Below the pieces are notes generated by a model that ran no database searches, had not been told where the DNA came from, and saw nothing but the letters and a program-made list of their open reading frames with translations. From Fluviicola sp. (GTDB taxonomy: Bacteria; Bacteroidota; Bacteroidia; Flavobacteriales_D; Crocinitomicaceae): 64,000 nt of DNA. This document shows, piece after piece, positions 36,426 to 46,100 of the stretch. The stretch is taken from contig NZ_JAQSWB010000001.1 of the NCBI RefSeq assembly GCF_029266855.1, positions 930,001-994,000 of the forward strand. Direction: 5' to 3'. The translations under genes were made by a program, and so were the position numbers. Positions within the stretch are counted from its first letter, which is position 1, and each line of letters starts with the position of its first letter.

Positions 36426-37692
36426 GACATTTCGTTTTCAGGTGGACGACATATCCCCTGGAGCCATTCTGCCGGATTAAAATGTATGTGCCCATCTCCC
36501 ATTTTTTTTCCTTGAATTGTGGTTCTGCAATGAGGCGGAATTGATCATTATACACCCCGATCAGTTCGTTCTGAGTTACATAAATTGCTTTTTCGTAAAA
36601 TTCCACACTTTCAAATTCTATAGGTAAAACAAGCTTCCCTTTCATATCAATCAACCCACATTTACAATCTTTGTAGGCCAGATAATAACCATTATCAACC
36701 GATAACTCATCGTATGCCAGCGGGATTATTGTTTCGCCTTTGTGATTCAAAACACCAAACTGATTGTTCCTTTTGACAATAAACCGTTTGATTCCCCAAT
36801 AATAGATATACTCGTAATTCTTCAATTCGGTGATTACTTTGAAATCCTTACTGAACACCGTGCAATCTTTTACTTTGTATCCCCAATTCCAATGTGTGTT
36901 AAGCCTGAGTTTTTCAAGCTCACTGCTATCCTGATAAATCAGGCCAATATACAGGCTGTCATGAATGGGCTTTACCTCATCATATACCAGATCGATCAGC
37001 ATAGTTCCCTTTTCATCGATCAATCCGCATTTTTTATTTTTTACGACTTTGATGTAATGTCCAATACACTCCGGATATTCAGTGAAAACAGGTGGAAACA
37101 ATTCTTTTAAGTCCGAATCCAGCAAACCAATCTTGCCGTCTTTTTCAACGAGCAGTATGTTGCTAGCTCCGTAACTACTCCAAAGTCTCTGAATATTATC
37201 AAAACCTGCTGAAACCAGTATGTTACCTTTTATATCAACCAAGCCCACTTTGTTGTTCTCACCGTAAAACTTAAAGCAGCGGTTAAACTCACTGAAATCA
37301 CGTAATTCAAGCCCAAGTGACGAAAAATCAGTCCGATTGATATAATCCGTACTGCGTAACCCTATTTGCATTCCATCTATATGAGCACTATCCACTGCAG
37401 TATTGTATGCTTTGACTATTTTACCCTTCCTGTTTCGCCACAAGTAGATGTTTATTGGTGGAGTCTTATGGTCAAACCACGATCCACCCCGGGGATGTAT
37501 CCGGTCATAATGTGTTCCTTTCTGCAGCCAATGATCGTAATGGGGGATAATAATGAGTTGTAAGCTATCTTCGTTAAACGGAAAATACATTGTTTCCGGA
37601 AAAGCAGAAAAAAGGAATACGTCTTCCGATTGGGGCTTCCCATAAAAGTGAATAAGTATAAAAACGAAGACGACTATTTTTTTAAGATTCAT
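36385..37692 (-). CDS. WG-repeat protein
   Basis: 435 residues. N-terminal signal peptide (ends near YGKPQS), then about eight WG-type repeats of about 45 residues with the core GLxDxKGxLVLPxEF (examples: VGLVDIKGNILVSAGFDNIQ; CGLIDEKGTMLIDLVYDEVK; CGLIDMKGKLVLPIEFESVE; GVYNDQFRLIAEPQF). WG repeats form a beta-propeller- or solenoid-like scaffold of unknown ligand. A paralogue lies at 43947-45287 with the same layout, including YYESPEG near the end. Probably periplasmic or surface; single-gene unit. Confidence 0.87.
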   Translation of the reverse strand: MNLKKIVVFVFILIHFYGKPQSEDVFLFSAFPETMYFPFNEDSLQLIIIPHYDHWLQKGTHYDRIHPRGGSWFDHKTPPINIYLWRNRKGKIVKAYNTAVDSAHIDGMQIGLRSTDYINRTDFSSLGLELRDFSEFNRCFKFYGENNKVGLVDIKGNILVSAGFDNIQRLWSSYGASNILLVEKDGKIGLLDSDLKELFPPVFTEYPECIGHYIKVVKNKKCGLIDEKGTMLIDLVYDEVKPIHDSLYIGLIYQDSSELEKLRLNTHWNWGYKVKDCTVFSKDFKVITELKNYEYIYYWGIKRFIVKRNNQFGVLNHKGETIIPLAYDELSVDNGYYLAYKDCKCGLIDMKGKLVLPIEFESVEFYEKAIYVTQNELIGVYNDQFRLIAEPQFKEKKWEMGTYILIRQNGSRGYVVHLKTKCPYYESPEGKRIEL

Positions 37693-38851
37693 AAAAGATC
37701 GTTAGACTTCCAATACAGCCGTTTCGATGTTTCGTTCATTATCAAAATTTCGATTCGGGAGATGAATCCGATTTTGAAGGATCTGAAGTAGATCTGCTGA
37801 GTGATTCTCTATGCCACCTCCCTTAATCCCTCCTCTGCGCCTATGCTAAAGCTCCGGCGTAAGCATAAAGAGGGAGACTTGAAATCCTCTTCTTACAACA
37901 ATTTTCAAAGCTCTATTCTTTTCCCTTCGGGGGATTCATAGTACGGAATGACCCAACAAAGATAAAAGCCTTACTTTTTGGCATCGCCCCAAAAAGTAAG
38001 CAAGAAAAAGCGATAGCTTTTGAAGACGAACAACGACAAGCGTTAGTGCGAAAGTTGTGAGGTGAGGTAAGGTCTAGGCCTTTACTCGAAAGCTGGAAAA
38101 CTACCTGTTTATTCACTCTTTCAACGAAAATCAAAACAGTTTTCATTGATTTTTACAGCAGACCACAATCCCCCGATTGCGGATTCCTATTTCTTGCATA
38201 GACGCGGAAATTGCTGTTTCACTGAGGAACGAACGATCGAAGAATGAAGCCTTTCCTTTCTGCAACCGATTCTGGAAAGTGCTTGTCATTTGGGATCCTG
38301 ATCCCGTCTTTCCGTTAATCGGTCAGAAAGGGAAGACTGCTTGACGGGCAAGCGGGAAAAGCATTTTTGCTTACTTTTTTTGCTTCGGAAAAAAGTAAGA
38401 AGAAAAATAAGATCTGAAGTAGGCTTAGAATGATCTTCTTTTCTTTTTGTCTTGACACAAAAAGAAACAAAAAGGTCAAGACTGTACATCCATCGCTTGA
38501 GAACTACGCTGCATTTCACTCCTACCTCAGAGCTTTCGTTTTTCAAACGGCTCTTCGTCACCCCTCTCGATCTCTCCCGTATCGTTCCTCATGGGACGGA
38601 CTTCATAGGAAGAAGTGGATTGAAGTATCCTTCCTCCCCCTTTACCATCGACTAACGCCTTTCAGGCTAGTCTCAGTCTTCATTCGCTATCGCGAACTCT
38701 CCCGCCTCCAAAGGGGGAATTTTAAATCCTCTTTAGCGGAACGAAAATCAATACTTTTTTCTTTTCACGACAAAACCCGGACAAACAGCCCTGAAGAAAT
38801 TCCCCGATAAGTTTAATCGCTACTTTGTTTCCATACTAAAACTTCAAAACT
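37693..38851. repeat. Gene-free stretch of 1.16 kb made of dispersed mosaic repeats
   Basis: No gene; frames here have the repeated nonsense pattern seen in every copy. It holds the CCTCC module (37800-37890), the 75-bp direct repeat (37871-37945), a hairpin CTTACTTTTTGG/CCAAAAAGTAAG (37970-38000), the block ending gcagaccacaatcccccgat (38158-38250), a second hairpin CTTACTTTTTT/AAAAAAGTAAG (38370-38399) and a third TTTCTTTTTGT/ACAAAAAGAAA (38440-38467). It is the longest copy of the family in the window. Confidence 0.8.
37871..37945. repeat. 75-bp direct repeat copy 2, a remnant of a WG gene 3' end
   Basis: On the minus strand the last codons read YESPEGKRIEL then stop, exactly the C terminus of the WG protein at 36385-37692, but no gene lies upstream of it. 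It is a leftover tail of a lost or never-complete tandem WG gene. Confidence 0.85.
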
Positions 38852-40855
38852 ATGTTAAAGAGAACTTCATTACTCGGCTTCATTTTGCTGACGCAGGCCG
38901 GGGGACTGTTCGGGCAGGCCAGTCCTTACGGAACAGGATCGATTTTCAACCAGGTATTGGGTGATCTGCAGGATAACTCGGTCATTTTCGAATCCAACAC
39001 CGGCTTGGGAAACAATGGTTTCTTCCCGGATCCTTCCTCCATCCTTCCAACTGCTACATTCGATGTTTATGTACCTGCAAGCTACGACGGTTCCGAACCC
39101 TACGGCTTGATCACCTATATCTCTTCCACCAATGACGGCGGAATAAAACCGGAATGGATACCCGTACTGGAATCACACAAACTGATCTGGGTTGCGGGTG
39201 ATAATCTCGGGAACTCCCAGCAGCTTGATATCCGTTTGGGTAATGCGTGGGCGGCGGTTTACCGGATGAAAGAACTCTTCAATATCGACACCAGCCGCAT
39301 CTATACCTCCGGTCAGTCGGGTGGTGCACGAATGGCGCAAACGCTGGCCTATATTTATCCCGAATGGATCAAGGGAACGGTTCCGATCTGCGGATCAGCT
39401 TACCCGACGGAAGTAGCACAAGATTATGAAACACAGGATCCCGACGGACATTATGAAGTCATTTTTGATTTTTACCAAAGTGAGATAGACTACATCAAAG
39501 GATTCAACCAGCGTTATGGGATCATGACTTCGTTTAACGATTACCGCGAAGGAGATATCATGAACATCTACTACAATGGTTTCGAACAGAACGGTTTTGA
39601 GGGAAAATTCCTGGAAACCGCCGGAAATCATTGCGCCACTACTACCCAACACTTCCGGGACGCCATCAACTTCGTGGAACACCCGGAGGTGATGATACAG
39701 AAAGACGATTTTACGAATGTACAACCCGAAACAGGAACGGATTATTTCAAAGCCGGAGCAACAGTCTCCGGTGGTCTGTGCGTGCTGGATGCAGATCCTG
39801 CAACCAGTGATTCTTCTGCCTACCTCAAAACTACTTCCGGGTTTAAATGGAATAACCCCTACGGAACGATCCTCTCTGCAAACACCGGCTGGACAGGATC
39901 GGCAGGTAATGATCCGATCCGTTTGGGATGCTGGGAATACAGCAGCGATTCGGCTTATTGTATCAATAACGGATTCAATCAAACCGGCGAAGGAAAAGGA
40001 TTGGTGGTGGCACTTTTCAGAACAGCTTCCACTACCCATGCGGCAATCATTGCTTCGAAGGCAGGAATAACTGACACGCTTTTCTCCGGGCAATTTTCCG
40101 ATTGGGACGGAAGTACCCCGCTTCGCGTAAAATGGCATTTGTGGGATGCTGAATGGCGTGTTGAATTTGATAAACATTTTGCATCTTCCGCTGCAATGAA
40201 TGCGCAGATCCGCTTACTGGATGATCACCGCGCTGTGCGGATCCGCTGGTCGGAGATGAACGGAAATACGGGTTATTGGACTGCATCGGATTGGGCAAAC
40301 GGAGCTTATTTTATGGCAAGTACTCAAAAATCGGACTCTTCCAATGCCAACGTGAGCCTCGACAACCTGGAAATCCGCTCCGGGAACGACTCTGTATTCA
40401 TTGATCCTGTAGCGGAAGTAAGTATCGTCCAGGATGAGCATAGCCTCGTGGCCACACCCGGGTTTGCCTCTTATCACTGGTCACTGAACGGCCAGCCGGT
40501 AGCAGAAGGCCCGGACAATATCCTTCAGAATATAGCGGAGGGAACTTATACTGTTGTGGCGGAAAATAACTGGTCGTGTTCAACCGGCTCCAATTCGGTA
40601 ATTATCAGTTTTGCAGGCTTGAAGGATTTTCAAAATGGTATTTTCAGCGCTTACCCGAATCCTGTTTCCGGTTCCCTGACGATTAAACCCTCCGACGAAC
40701 TTCCGCATGCTTACCGATTGTATAGTGTCAGCGGGACGCTACTGCATGAAGGAACATTCGAAACACTTACTGTTTTGCCGGTACAGCATTTGGTAAAGGG
40801 AACTTACCTGCTGAGAATAGACGAAGGTGAAGCGAAACTGATCGTAAAGGAATAA
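38852..40855 (+). CDS. T9SS-sorted esterase-like alpha/beta hydrolase
   Basis: 667 residues. Signal peptide (ends GGLFGQ), then an alpha/beta-hydrolase at about 65-280 with the nucleophile elbow YTSGQSGGARMAQTLAYIYP (Ser at about 154), PEWIKGTVPICGSAYP after it and a candidate acid/His segment FLETAGNHCATTTQHFRDAI. The middle (about 285-510) looks like a beta-sandwich, and a sorting domain (YPNPVSGSLTIKP, ending AKLIVKE) follows. The start resembles PHB-depolymerase- or feruloyl-esterase-like enzymes (GGARMA elbow). Substrate unknown; secreted or surface enzyme. Flanked by mosaic repeats on both sides. Confidence 0.85.
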   Translation: MLKRTSLLGFILLTQAGGLFGQASPYGTGSIFNQVLGDLQDNSVIFESNTGLGNNGFFPDPSSILPTATFDVYVPASYDGSEPYGLITYISSTNDGGIKPEWIPVLESHKLIWVAGDNLGNSQQLDIRLGNAWAAVYRMKELFNIDTSRIYTSGQSGGARMAQTLAYIYPEWIKGTVPICGSAYPTEVAQDYETQDPDGHYEVIFDFYQSEIDYIKGFNQRYGIMTSFNDYREGDIMNIYYNGFEQNGFEGKFLETAGNHCATTTQHFRDAINFVEHPEVMIQKDDFTNVQPETGTDYFKAGATVSGGLCVLDADPATSDSSAYLKTTSGFKWNNPYGTILSANTGWTGSAGNDPIRLGCWEYSSDSAYCINNGFNQTGEGKGLVVALFRTASTTHAAIIASKAGITDTLFSGQFSDWDGSTPLRVKWHLWDAEWRVEFDKHFASSAAMNAQIRLLDDHRAVRIRWSEMNGNTGYWTASDWANGAYFMASTQKSDSSNANVSLDNLEIRSGNDSVFIDPVAEVSIVQDEHSLVATPGFASYHWSLNGQPVAEGPDNILQNIAEGTYTVVAENNWSCSTGSNSVIISFAGLKDFQNGIFSAYPNPVSGSLTIKPSDELPHAYRLYSVSGTLLHEGTFETLTVLPVQHLVKGTYLLRIDEGEAKLIVKE

Positions 40856-40880
40856 TTTATACAAAGATGTAATTCAAAAG

Positions 40881-40915
40881 AGAGGCTGTCTATTTTTTTA
40901 GACAGTCTCTTTTGT
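40881..40915 (+). terminator. Terminator of the esterase-like gene
   Basis: AGAG-CTGTCTA pairs with TAGACAGTCTCT around a T-rich loop, followed by TTTTG; 26 bp after the stop codon. Confidence 0.75.
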
Positions 40916-40974
40916 TTATCACAAACTTAGCCGAACGATAGCACCACCACATTTTGTGCTTCACTGCGTTTCGC

Positions 40975-41352
40975 ATGTTTCTTTTCTTTTTGTCTTGACA
41001 CAAAAAGAAACAAAAAGGTCAAGGCTGTACATCCATCGCTTGAGAACTACGCTGCATTTCGCTGTCTACACCCCAACTCGCAAACGCCATTAACGAATTC
41101 TTTCTACGAAAGAACCCGATGGCTGAACTCAAACAGGGGTTCGACCGCGCTCCATTCCGTTTGTTCTCTTATGCGACGGACGTAAGGCCATTAAACGGAT
41201 TCCCCAAACAGCTTACGCCGCAGACAGATTTTCCTTCGGAGCTATTATGCTTTGAAAAATTGATAAAAACAACTGCTGTTCTCAGTACCTCCCCTTGATA
41301 GTGCCACCCTCCTCGGTCCTCCCTCAAGGGAGGAAGCCTGAAGATCCTCCGG
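40975..41352. repeat. Mosaic repeat copy, hairpin and CACCCCAACTCG modules
   Basis: Starts with the hairpin TTTCTTTTTGT-cttgac-ACAAAAAGAAA (40983-41010), followed by aaggtcaaggctgtacatcc and the accccaactc/acgaattctt module, then the CCTCC module at 41281-41350. It matches 51334-51590 in order with small differences. No gene. Confidence 0.8.
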
Positions 41353-41353
41353 G

Positions 41354-41806
41354 TTACTCTTCCTTTTTGTCGGGAAGCTCCCCTTCTTCTATCATTTTTT
41401 TATACCATTTGAAGCGGTTCATCCGCAGGAGGAAAAAAACAATTCCGGAGCCGACAATTGCTGTGATAAACATATTGACCGCTACTGCCGAGCCGATTCC
41501 GGCTGTTGCCCAAAGTGCCGCTGAAGTGGTTAATCCGTGTGTTTCATTCCCGGACCGAAAGATAAGCCCGGCACCTATGAACCCAATTCCTGTGGCGATC
41601 GCTGCAATGATCCGCGCAATGGCCGAAGTATCATCGGTGAGGTGTTCTGCAATTGCCACGAAAATACAGGCCGCCACTGCAATGGCACCAAAGGTTCGTA
41701 CACCGGCAAACTTATTGTTCTGCTCTCTTTCAAAACCAACCAAGCCTCCCAACAGAAGGGCCAGGATCAGCTTTGCACCAATTATTAATTCGAATTTGAC
41801 ATCCAT
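41354..41806 (-). CDS. MgtC/SapB-family membrane protein
   Basis: About 150 residues from MDVKFELI (an ATG six codons earlier also exists). Five hydrophobic segments and the family motifs GGLVGFEREQNNKFAGVRTF and ATGIGFIGAGLIFRSGN, ending with a charged cytoplasmic tail. MgtC-type proteins modulate magnesium-limited growth and inhibit the F1Fo ATPase in some bacteria; in Bacteroidota the role is not defined. Single-gene unit between repeat copies. Confidence 0.9.
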   Translation of the reverse strand: MDVKFELIIGAKLILALLLGGLVGFEREQNNKFAGVRTFGAIAVAACIFVAIAEHLTDDTSAIARIIAAIATGIGFIGAGLIFRSGNETHGLTTSAALWATAGIGSAVAVNMFITAIVGSGIVFFLLRMNRFKWYKKMIEEGELPDKKEE

Positions 41807-41903
41807 AAACGAAACAAGTTTCACCTAAATTAAGTCTTATTAGCCGGAAACTGCTTCCTCCTGAAGGTTTTTTCTTGTTTCCCAGTTCCGATAGCTATCG
41901 GGA

Positions 41904-41995
41904 GCGCGGATGACGCAGATTATATAAACCGCAAAGACGCAGAGAGCGCAAAGAATGCAGCTAAAACTTTGCGACCTTTTACCTTCGCATTGTGT
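41904..41995. repeat. GCAAAG/CGCAGA degenerate microsatellite
   Basis: Imperfect tandem phrases: gatgacgcagattat, accgcaaagacgcagagagc, gcaaagaatgcag, then aactttgcgacc. It is the same phrase family as 35301-35340. Phrases of this type are common between genes in Bacteroidota. Confidence 0.6.
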
Positions 41996-42039
41996 CTTTC
42001 AGACCATGTTCAGTCTTCACCAGCCACGGCGGATTCTTC

Positions 42040-42700
42040 TCAAGAGAGGAAGCGGATCAAATCTCCCTCCTTGAGGAGGGATTAAGGGAGGTGGCCTCTA
42101 TGCTATGTGACCGCCACCCCTCTCGATCTCCTCATGAAGGAGTATGATACTCACTCTTTCAACTTTAGCGGGACAAAAATCAAAACAGTTTTCATTGATT
42201 GCCTCTGCGGAGGGTTCTACTCCCGATTGCGGATTCTCATTTCTTGCTTAGATACGGAAATTGCTGTTTTACTGAGGAACGAACGATCGAAGAATAAAGC
42301 CTTACTTTTTGGCATTGCCCCAAAAAGTAAGCAAGAAAAAGCGATAGTCCGCCGCGGCGGAAAGACCGAACAACGATCCCGGACGTCCGGGATTAGTGCG
42401 AAAGTTGTGAGGTAAGGGCTAGGCCTGTACTCGAAAGCTGGAAAACTACCTGTCGTTTCGCGAAAGCATTCGAAACTCGCCTCCTTCGTCGGCTCAAACA
42501 GGGAATGCTTTTTTTCGCTCCACTCAGTTGTTTTCAGGCACTTTCAGCGTAAGGGCCTTTTTCGCTTCTCCTTCTGCCTGTTTATGCACTCTTTCAACTT
42601 TCGCGGAATGAAAATCAATACTTTTTTCTCAAATTGCTACTGCGGAGCATAATCCCCTGGTTGCGGATCAGATCCTTTACGCTTCAACTTTTTAAATAAA
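42040..42700. repeat. Mosaic repeat copy in a 0.9-kb gene-free stretch
   Basis: Starts with the CCTCC module (about 42056-42100) and a deleted version of the cgatctctcccgtatc block (42115-42135), then the block gcggattctcatttcttgct / gcggaaattgctg-like (42225-42290), hairpin CTTACTTTTTGG/CCAAAAAGTAAG (42301-42331), aagcgatag and gaaagttgtgaggt modules (42340-42420). The order follows that at 37693-38250 but the two halves are swapped relative to it. Confidence 0.75.
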
Positions 42701-42740
42701 AACAAAAATCCCCCGACGATACGTGCCAGGGGACTTCTTT
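42701..42740 (-). terminator. Terminator of the 42759-43448 gene
   Basis: On the minus strand GTCCCC pairs with GGGGGA about 15 bases away, followed by TTTTTGTTTTT. It lies about 20 bp past the stop codon. Confidence 0.7.
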
Positions 42741-42758
42741 TTAATTCATTTATTCAAC

Positions 42759-43448
42759 TTAAACTGCCGGATTCAAAGGTTCATCTCCCCTGCTTCCCTT
42801 GCTGCCGTAATCGATCGTGATGCGGGCACTTTCGTAGGCGTGGTAGAACTTCGGGGCGGTTTGTTTAAACACCAGGATCAGCCGGTCGAGCTCTTCGCGG
42901 AGCAGTTCATCGAGTTCGTGCTCCAGTTCCCTGATGGATTGCGTGATTCCCTTCCGTTTGATAATTGCTTTGCGGGTGCTGTTGTTGACTTCGCTCACTG
43001 TCTCCAGTAGCGGGATCAGTTCATCGATGGTTTGTGTGGTGATACCGTATTGCGCCAATTGTGTTCCGTAGGTATCGATGTCCTGTTTCAGTTCTGCGCA
43101 GCGGGCAGCCAGTTCGTTGAGTGCCAGGCGGTCCAAATCTGTTTTGGTTTGGTGGTTGCGTTCTTTCAGCAATACATCACCCGAGGCGCGGCCCAGCAGG
43201 AAGAGCGCGTGCTGTACAACGAGCATCCGTTCGCGGAGATCCGTAATGCGGAGTCTTTTTTCGAGGGTTACACCGGTGGTTGCACCAAGCTGTTCGGTAA
43301 CCCGCAAGCGAAGCTGATTCAATTTGGTTTCAAAGGCTGTTTTAGCACTTGCGAATGCCGGAATGGATTGCCAGCTTGTTTGCTGGTCGTTCAAAACTGA
43401 AAGTACGCTCCCGTACATGCTCAGTTTGTTTGAAGTGGTTCTTTTCAT
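42759..43448 (-). CDS. Helical protein of unknown function
   Basis: About 229 residues from MKRTTSNKLSMYGSVLS (an upstream ATG at 43512-43514 overlaps the repeat region and adds an unlikely basic head). Almost entirely helical and rich in Leu, Gln and Arg (DLRERMLVVQHALFLLGRAS; RELEHELDELLREELDRLIL), with no signal peptide or membrane segment. Family not recognised. The region just upstream is the heptad minisatellite, whose reading frame ends in an ATGA overlap with the longest start. Confidence 0.72.
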   Translation of the reverse strand: MKRTTSNKLSMYGSVLSVLNDQQTSWQSIPAFASAKTAFETKLNQLRLRVTEQLGATTGVTLEKRLRITDLRERMLVVQHALFLLGRASGDVLLKERNHQTKTDLDRLALNELAARCAELKQDIDTYGTQLAQYGITTQTIDELIPLLETVSEVNNSTRKAIIKRKGITQSIRELEHELDELLREELDRLILVFKQTAPKFYHAYESARITIDYGSKGSRGDEPLNPAV

Positions 43449-43579
43449 GTTTTCCCGATTTGTGGGGTTCATAAAGTGCATAATGAAAAAGTGCCCCAAC
43501 TTATTATGGATCATTCGTTAACAGAAGTTAATTCGCGGGATTGTTTGAGCAAACTACGGATCCTGCTTTTCAAACTGGC

Positions 43580-43873
43580 ATTTTGAATGAACGGGAAAAG
43601 GACTTGTAAAACCGGGAGATCGCGTTGTAACCCCGGGAGATGATCTTGTAAGTCCGCGAGATGGCTTTGTAAAGCCGGGAGATCGTCTTGTAACTCCGGG
43701 AGATTGGTTTGTAACCAGTGGAGATCGCTATGTAATGGTTAGAGATTGGTTTGCAGGTCCGGGAGATGGCCTTGTAAGCTCAGGAGATTGATTTGTAGCT
43801 TCGAAAGATTGCCTTGTAACGAGCAGAGATTGGGTTGAATAATCAGAAGATAAGTTTGTAAAACTGGAAGATT
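43580..43873. repeat. 21-bp minisatellite, 14 units, encodes a leucine-heptad pattern
   Basis: A tandem array of 14 imperfect units with a perfect 21-bp period (294 bp). On the plus strand the unit is ggagat..ttgtaa..ccg-like. Read on the minus strand each unit gives a heptad of form [DNH]-L-P-x-L-Q-x (NLPELQD, DLPALQS, HLPGLQR, DLPVLQV and so on), broken by one in-frame TAA in the seventh unit and without an ATG. No protein gene covers it as it stands. Confidence 0.85.
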
Positions 43874-43946
43874 GCTTAGCACACGCCAGAGTCTTGTTTA
43901 CTGAAGCACGTAAGGATAAAATCGACCTAAGCCTGCGGCAGCGCTT

Positions 43947-45287
43947 TTACAGTTTCTGAATGGTTCCTTCCGGGGATTGGTAATAAGCGTCTTCTTTCCA
44001 GCTATGGTCGACAAATCCTTCGGAGCCATCCGGCCGGGTCAGGATATAACGGCCCATCTCCCACCTCCTTTCGGTGAACTGTGGTTCTGCAATGAGCCGG
44101 AACTGATCGTTGTACACCCCGGTGAGCCCGTCTTTGACCACATACACCGCTTTCCCGTAAATTTCCACTTGGGTAAAGTCTATGGGCAAAACCACTTTCC
44201 CTGCGGTATTGATCAACCCGCAGCGGCCTTTTTTTTCTGCCAGGAAATACCCTTCTGTGAAGACCATGCGATCATATTCCAACGGAATGACCACCGAGCC
44301 CGTGGGGCTCAGCACCCCAAATTGCCCGTGCTTTTTGACAATAAACTGATTGGTTGCCCAGTAACAGATGTATTCGTAGTCTTTGAGGTCCGCGATCACC
44401 CGGAAATCCGGATCGAACACCCGGCAGTCTTTTATTTGGTATCCCTCGTCCCAATGATTATTCCGGCGGATTTTTTGCAAGGTTGCAGAGTCGTGGTAGA
44501 CCAGGCCGATAACTATGCTGTCGTGAATGAGACTCAGTTCATCAAACCTTGGTTCCACGAGTACCTTCCCGGTTTGATCGATGGCTCCGTATTTTCCGTC
44601 TTTGATCACTTTGAAATGGGTTCCGGTCAACTCGTATTCATTGATTTTGTCGTAAACCGGCGGAACCAACTCCGTAAGATCTGCATTCAGCATGCCCACC
44701 TTACCGTCTTTTCTAACGTGGAGCTTAGCGGGGAGTTCGCCGAAGATTAAGGCTGCATATACGTGCGGACCCCAGATATACTCGTATACGGCCGGCAGCA
44801 CGATTTCACCTTCCAGGTTGACCAGGCCCTCATAGTTGTTTTCTCCATAGATTTTAAAGCGGCCGAAAAAGTCATGGTAATCCCGTACATCTACCCCGAT
44901 TGACTCAAAATTGCTCCGATTGGTATAGCCGGTATTCCGCAGGTGCAACGAATCAGTTGGCGGACTGTGGTAGCGTTTGACGATCTCTCCGCTCCTGGTG
45001 CGCCACAAGTAAATATTCCTGGGCATGGAGCCGTGGTCCATAAACCAGGATCCGCTCCGCGGGTACATCTGATCGTAAAGTTCGCCCGTTTTCCTCCAAA
45101 GATCGTAGGTATTGATAATAACCAGCTGCAGGCCGGCTTTATTAAACGGGTAATACAAGGTATCCGGATCTTTAGCGAGAACCGGATTTTCAGCGGGAAC
45201 CGGATCGATCCGGTCAAACAGGGACTGTGCAGCGATGCAACTGTAAAAGAGGATACACCCGGCGGTAAGTACTTGTTGAAGGAGCAT
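43947..45287 (-). CDS. WG-repeat protein, paralogue of 36385-37692
   Basis: 446 residues. Signal peptide, then the same WG repeats (YEGLVNLEGEIVLPAVYEYI; GAIDQTGKVLVEPRFDELSL; CGLINTAGKVVLPIDFTQVE; GVYNDQFRLIAEPQFTERRW), ending YYQSPEGTIQKL. It shares the N-terminal layout MYPRSGSWFMDHGS (the other has IHPRGGSWFDHKT). About 45-50 percent identical by eye, so duplicated long ago. The heptad minisatellite lies 74 bp past its stop codon. Confidence 0.87.
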   Translation of the reverse strand: MLLQQVLTAGCILFYSCIAAQSLFDRIDPVPAENPVLAKDPDTLYYPFNKAGLQLVIINTYDLWRKTGELYDQMYPRSGSWFMDHGSMPRNIYLWRTRSGEIVKRYHSPPTDSLHLRNTGYTNRSNFESIGVDVRDYHDFFGRFKIYGENNYEGLVNLEGEIVLPAVYEYIWGPHVYAALIFGELPAKLHVRKDGKVGMLNADLTELVPPVYDKINEYELTGTHFKVIKDGKYGAIDQTGKVLVEPRFDELSLIHDSIVIGLVYHDSATLQKIRRNNHWDEGYQIKDCRVFDPDFRVIADLKDYEYICYWATNQFIVKKHGQFGVLSPTGSVVIPLEYDRMVFTEGYFLAEKKGRCGLINTAGKVVLPIDFTQVEIYGKAVYVVKDGLTGVYNDQFRLIAEPQFTERRWEMGRYILTRPDGSEGFVDHSWKEDAYYQSPEGTIQKL

Positions 45288-46100
45288 TGTTTACTGGTTT
45301 GTGAAAGGGCGGTACAATGCTGGGGGGAATTGGTTCAAAGGAGTTTTTTTTGGGGAGATTTGGTTAGCACGAGCAAGATGCAGAAGAGTCGGGACGAGTT
45401 GCTGGTGATAACTGAGGGAGATACGTTGGATTGCATTTGAGATTGAATGGATTGAAGCTAACATTGAATAAATGAGAAGACCGTACTCAGGCATGAACAA
45501 ATTCTTTAAAGACATTAAGAAGAATTACTTGTGGTAACTGTTGAAGATCAGTCCAAGTTTTATCAACTTGATTTTTTATCTATTCTAAGATTGTTTTTGG
45601 CATCTGTACCTGAGCATTTTTTATTTTTTAGCCTCAATTGCTCCATTTTAATTTGAGTGTTGTTAGTGTGAACCGTTTTTTGGTAATCACAATAATATCC
45701 GTAACACCTTGAAATTGTTTTAATGATAATAATTATCGAGAGAGTAGCAAATACCCAATAATTGTCATTCATTAGATTGACTAAATAGTGAAAATTCATA
45801 ACGCTTAATACCTAAACCTCCCCACCGATTTCTATTAATTGTAATGATTCTACACTACTAAAATTAACATACAAACCATGAGTAATGTTGGGGGCAGTAC
45901 TCAAAATGTGCTCGGTTTAAATTTCAGTTAGAATATTCAGGAATGAATTGAACCGAAATGGATCATTTCATATTGATATAAAGATATATTTTTTTTCAAT
46001 TCGAATATATTTATCTCGAAATAAAAAAAGAAAACAGTACCCTTATCAGCTCGCTACTAACATGTTCACTAACTTACCACTAAGACTGATAGTAATTATT
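45288..46100. other. AT-rich stretch at the island edge
   Basis: About 800 bp, becoming visibly more AT-rich to the right. It holds one possible small membrane protein (45563-45799) and a copy of the phrase gcacgagcaagatgc (45376) seen also at 36155. I saw no tRNA or integrase; the region may be an island border. Confidence 0.4.
45563..45799 (-). CDS. Possible small membrane protein
   Basis: 78 residues with one strong hydrophobic helix (YWVFATLSIIIIIKTISRCY) and a Lys-rich tail. It is AT-rich like its neighbours. Not recognised; could be chance in AT-rich DNA, but length and composition fit a one-helix protein. Confidence 0.4.
   Translation of the reverse strand: MNFHYLVNLMNDNYWVFATLSIIIIIKTISRCYGYYCDYQKTVHTNNTQIKMEQLRLKNKKCSGTDAKNNLRIDKKSS

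Noticed and set aside
38430..38810. Long plus-strand frame within the 37.7-38.85 kb stretch, starting MIFFSFCLDTKRNKK
   Set aside because: The sequence is a copy of the mosaic repeat and contains the TTTCTTTTTGT/ACAAAAAGAAA hairpin; the frame recurs broken in the other copies, so it is not a conserved gene.
39395..40177. 260-codon minus-strand frame over the esterase-like gene
   Set aside because: The plus-strand frame has the GQSGGARM elbow, signal peptide and sorting domain; the minus frame is its shadow.
43580..43873. 21-bp tandem array considered as a CRISPR
   Set aside because: The units follow each other without spacers and are imperfect; no cas genes lie nearby.
43977..44750. 257-codon plus-strand frame over the second WG-repeat gene
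   Set aside because: Shadow of a well-supported repeat protein on the other strand.
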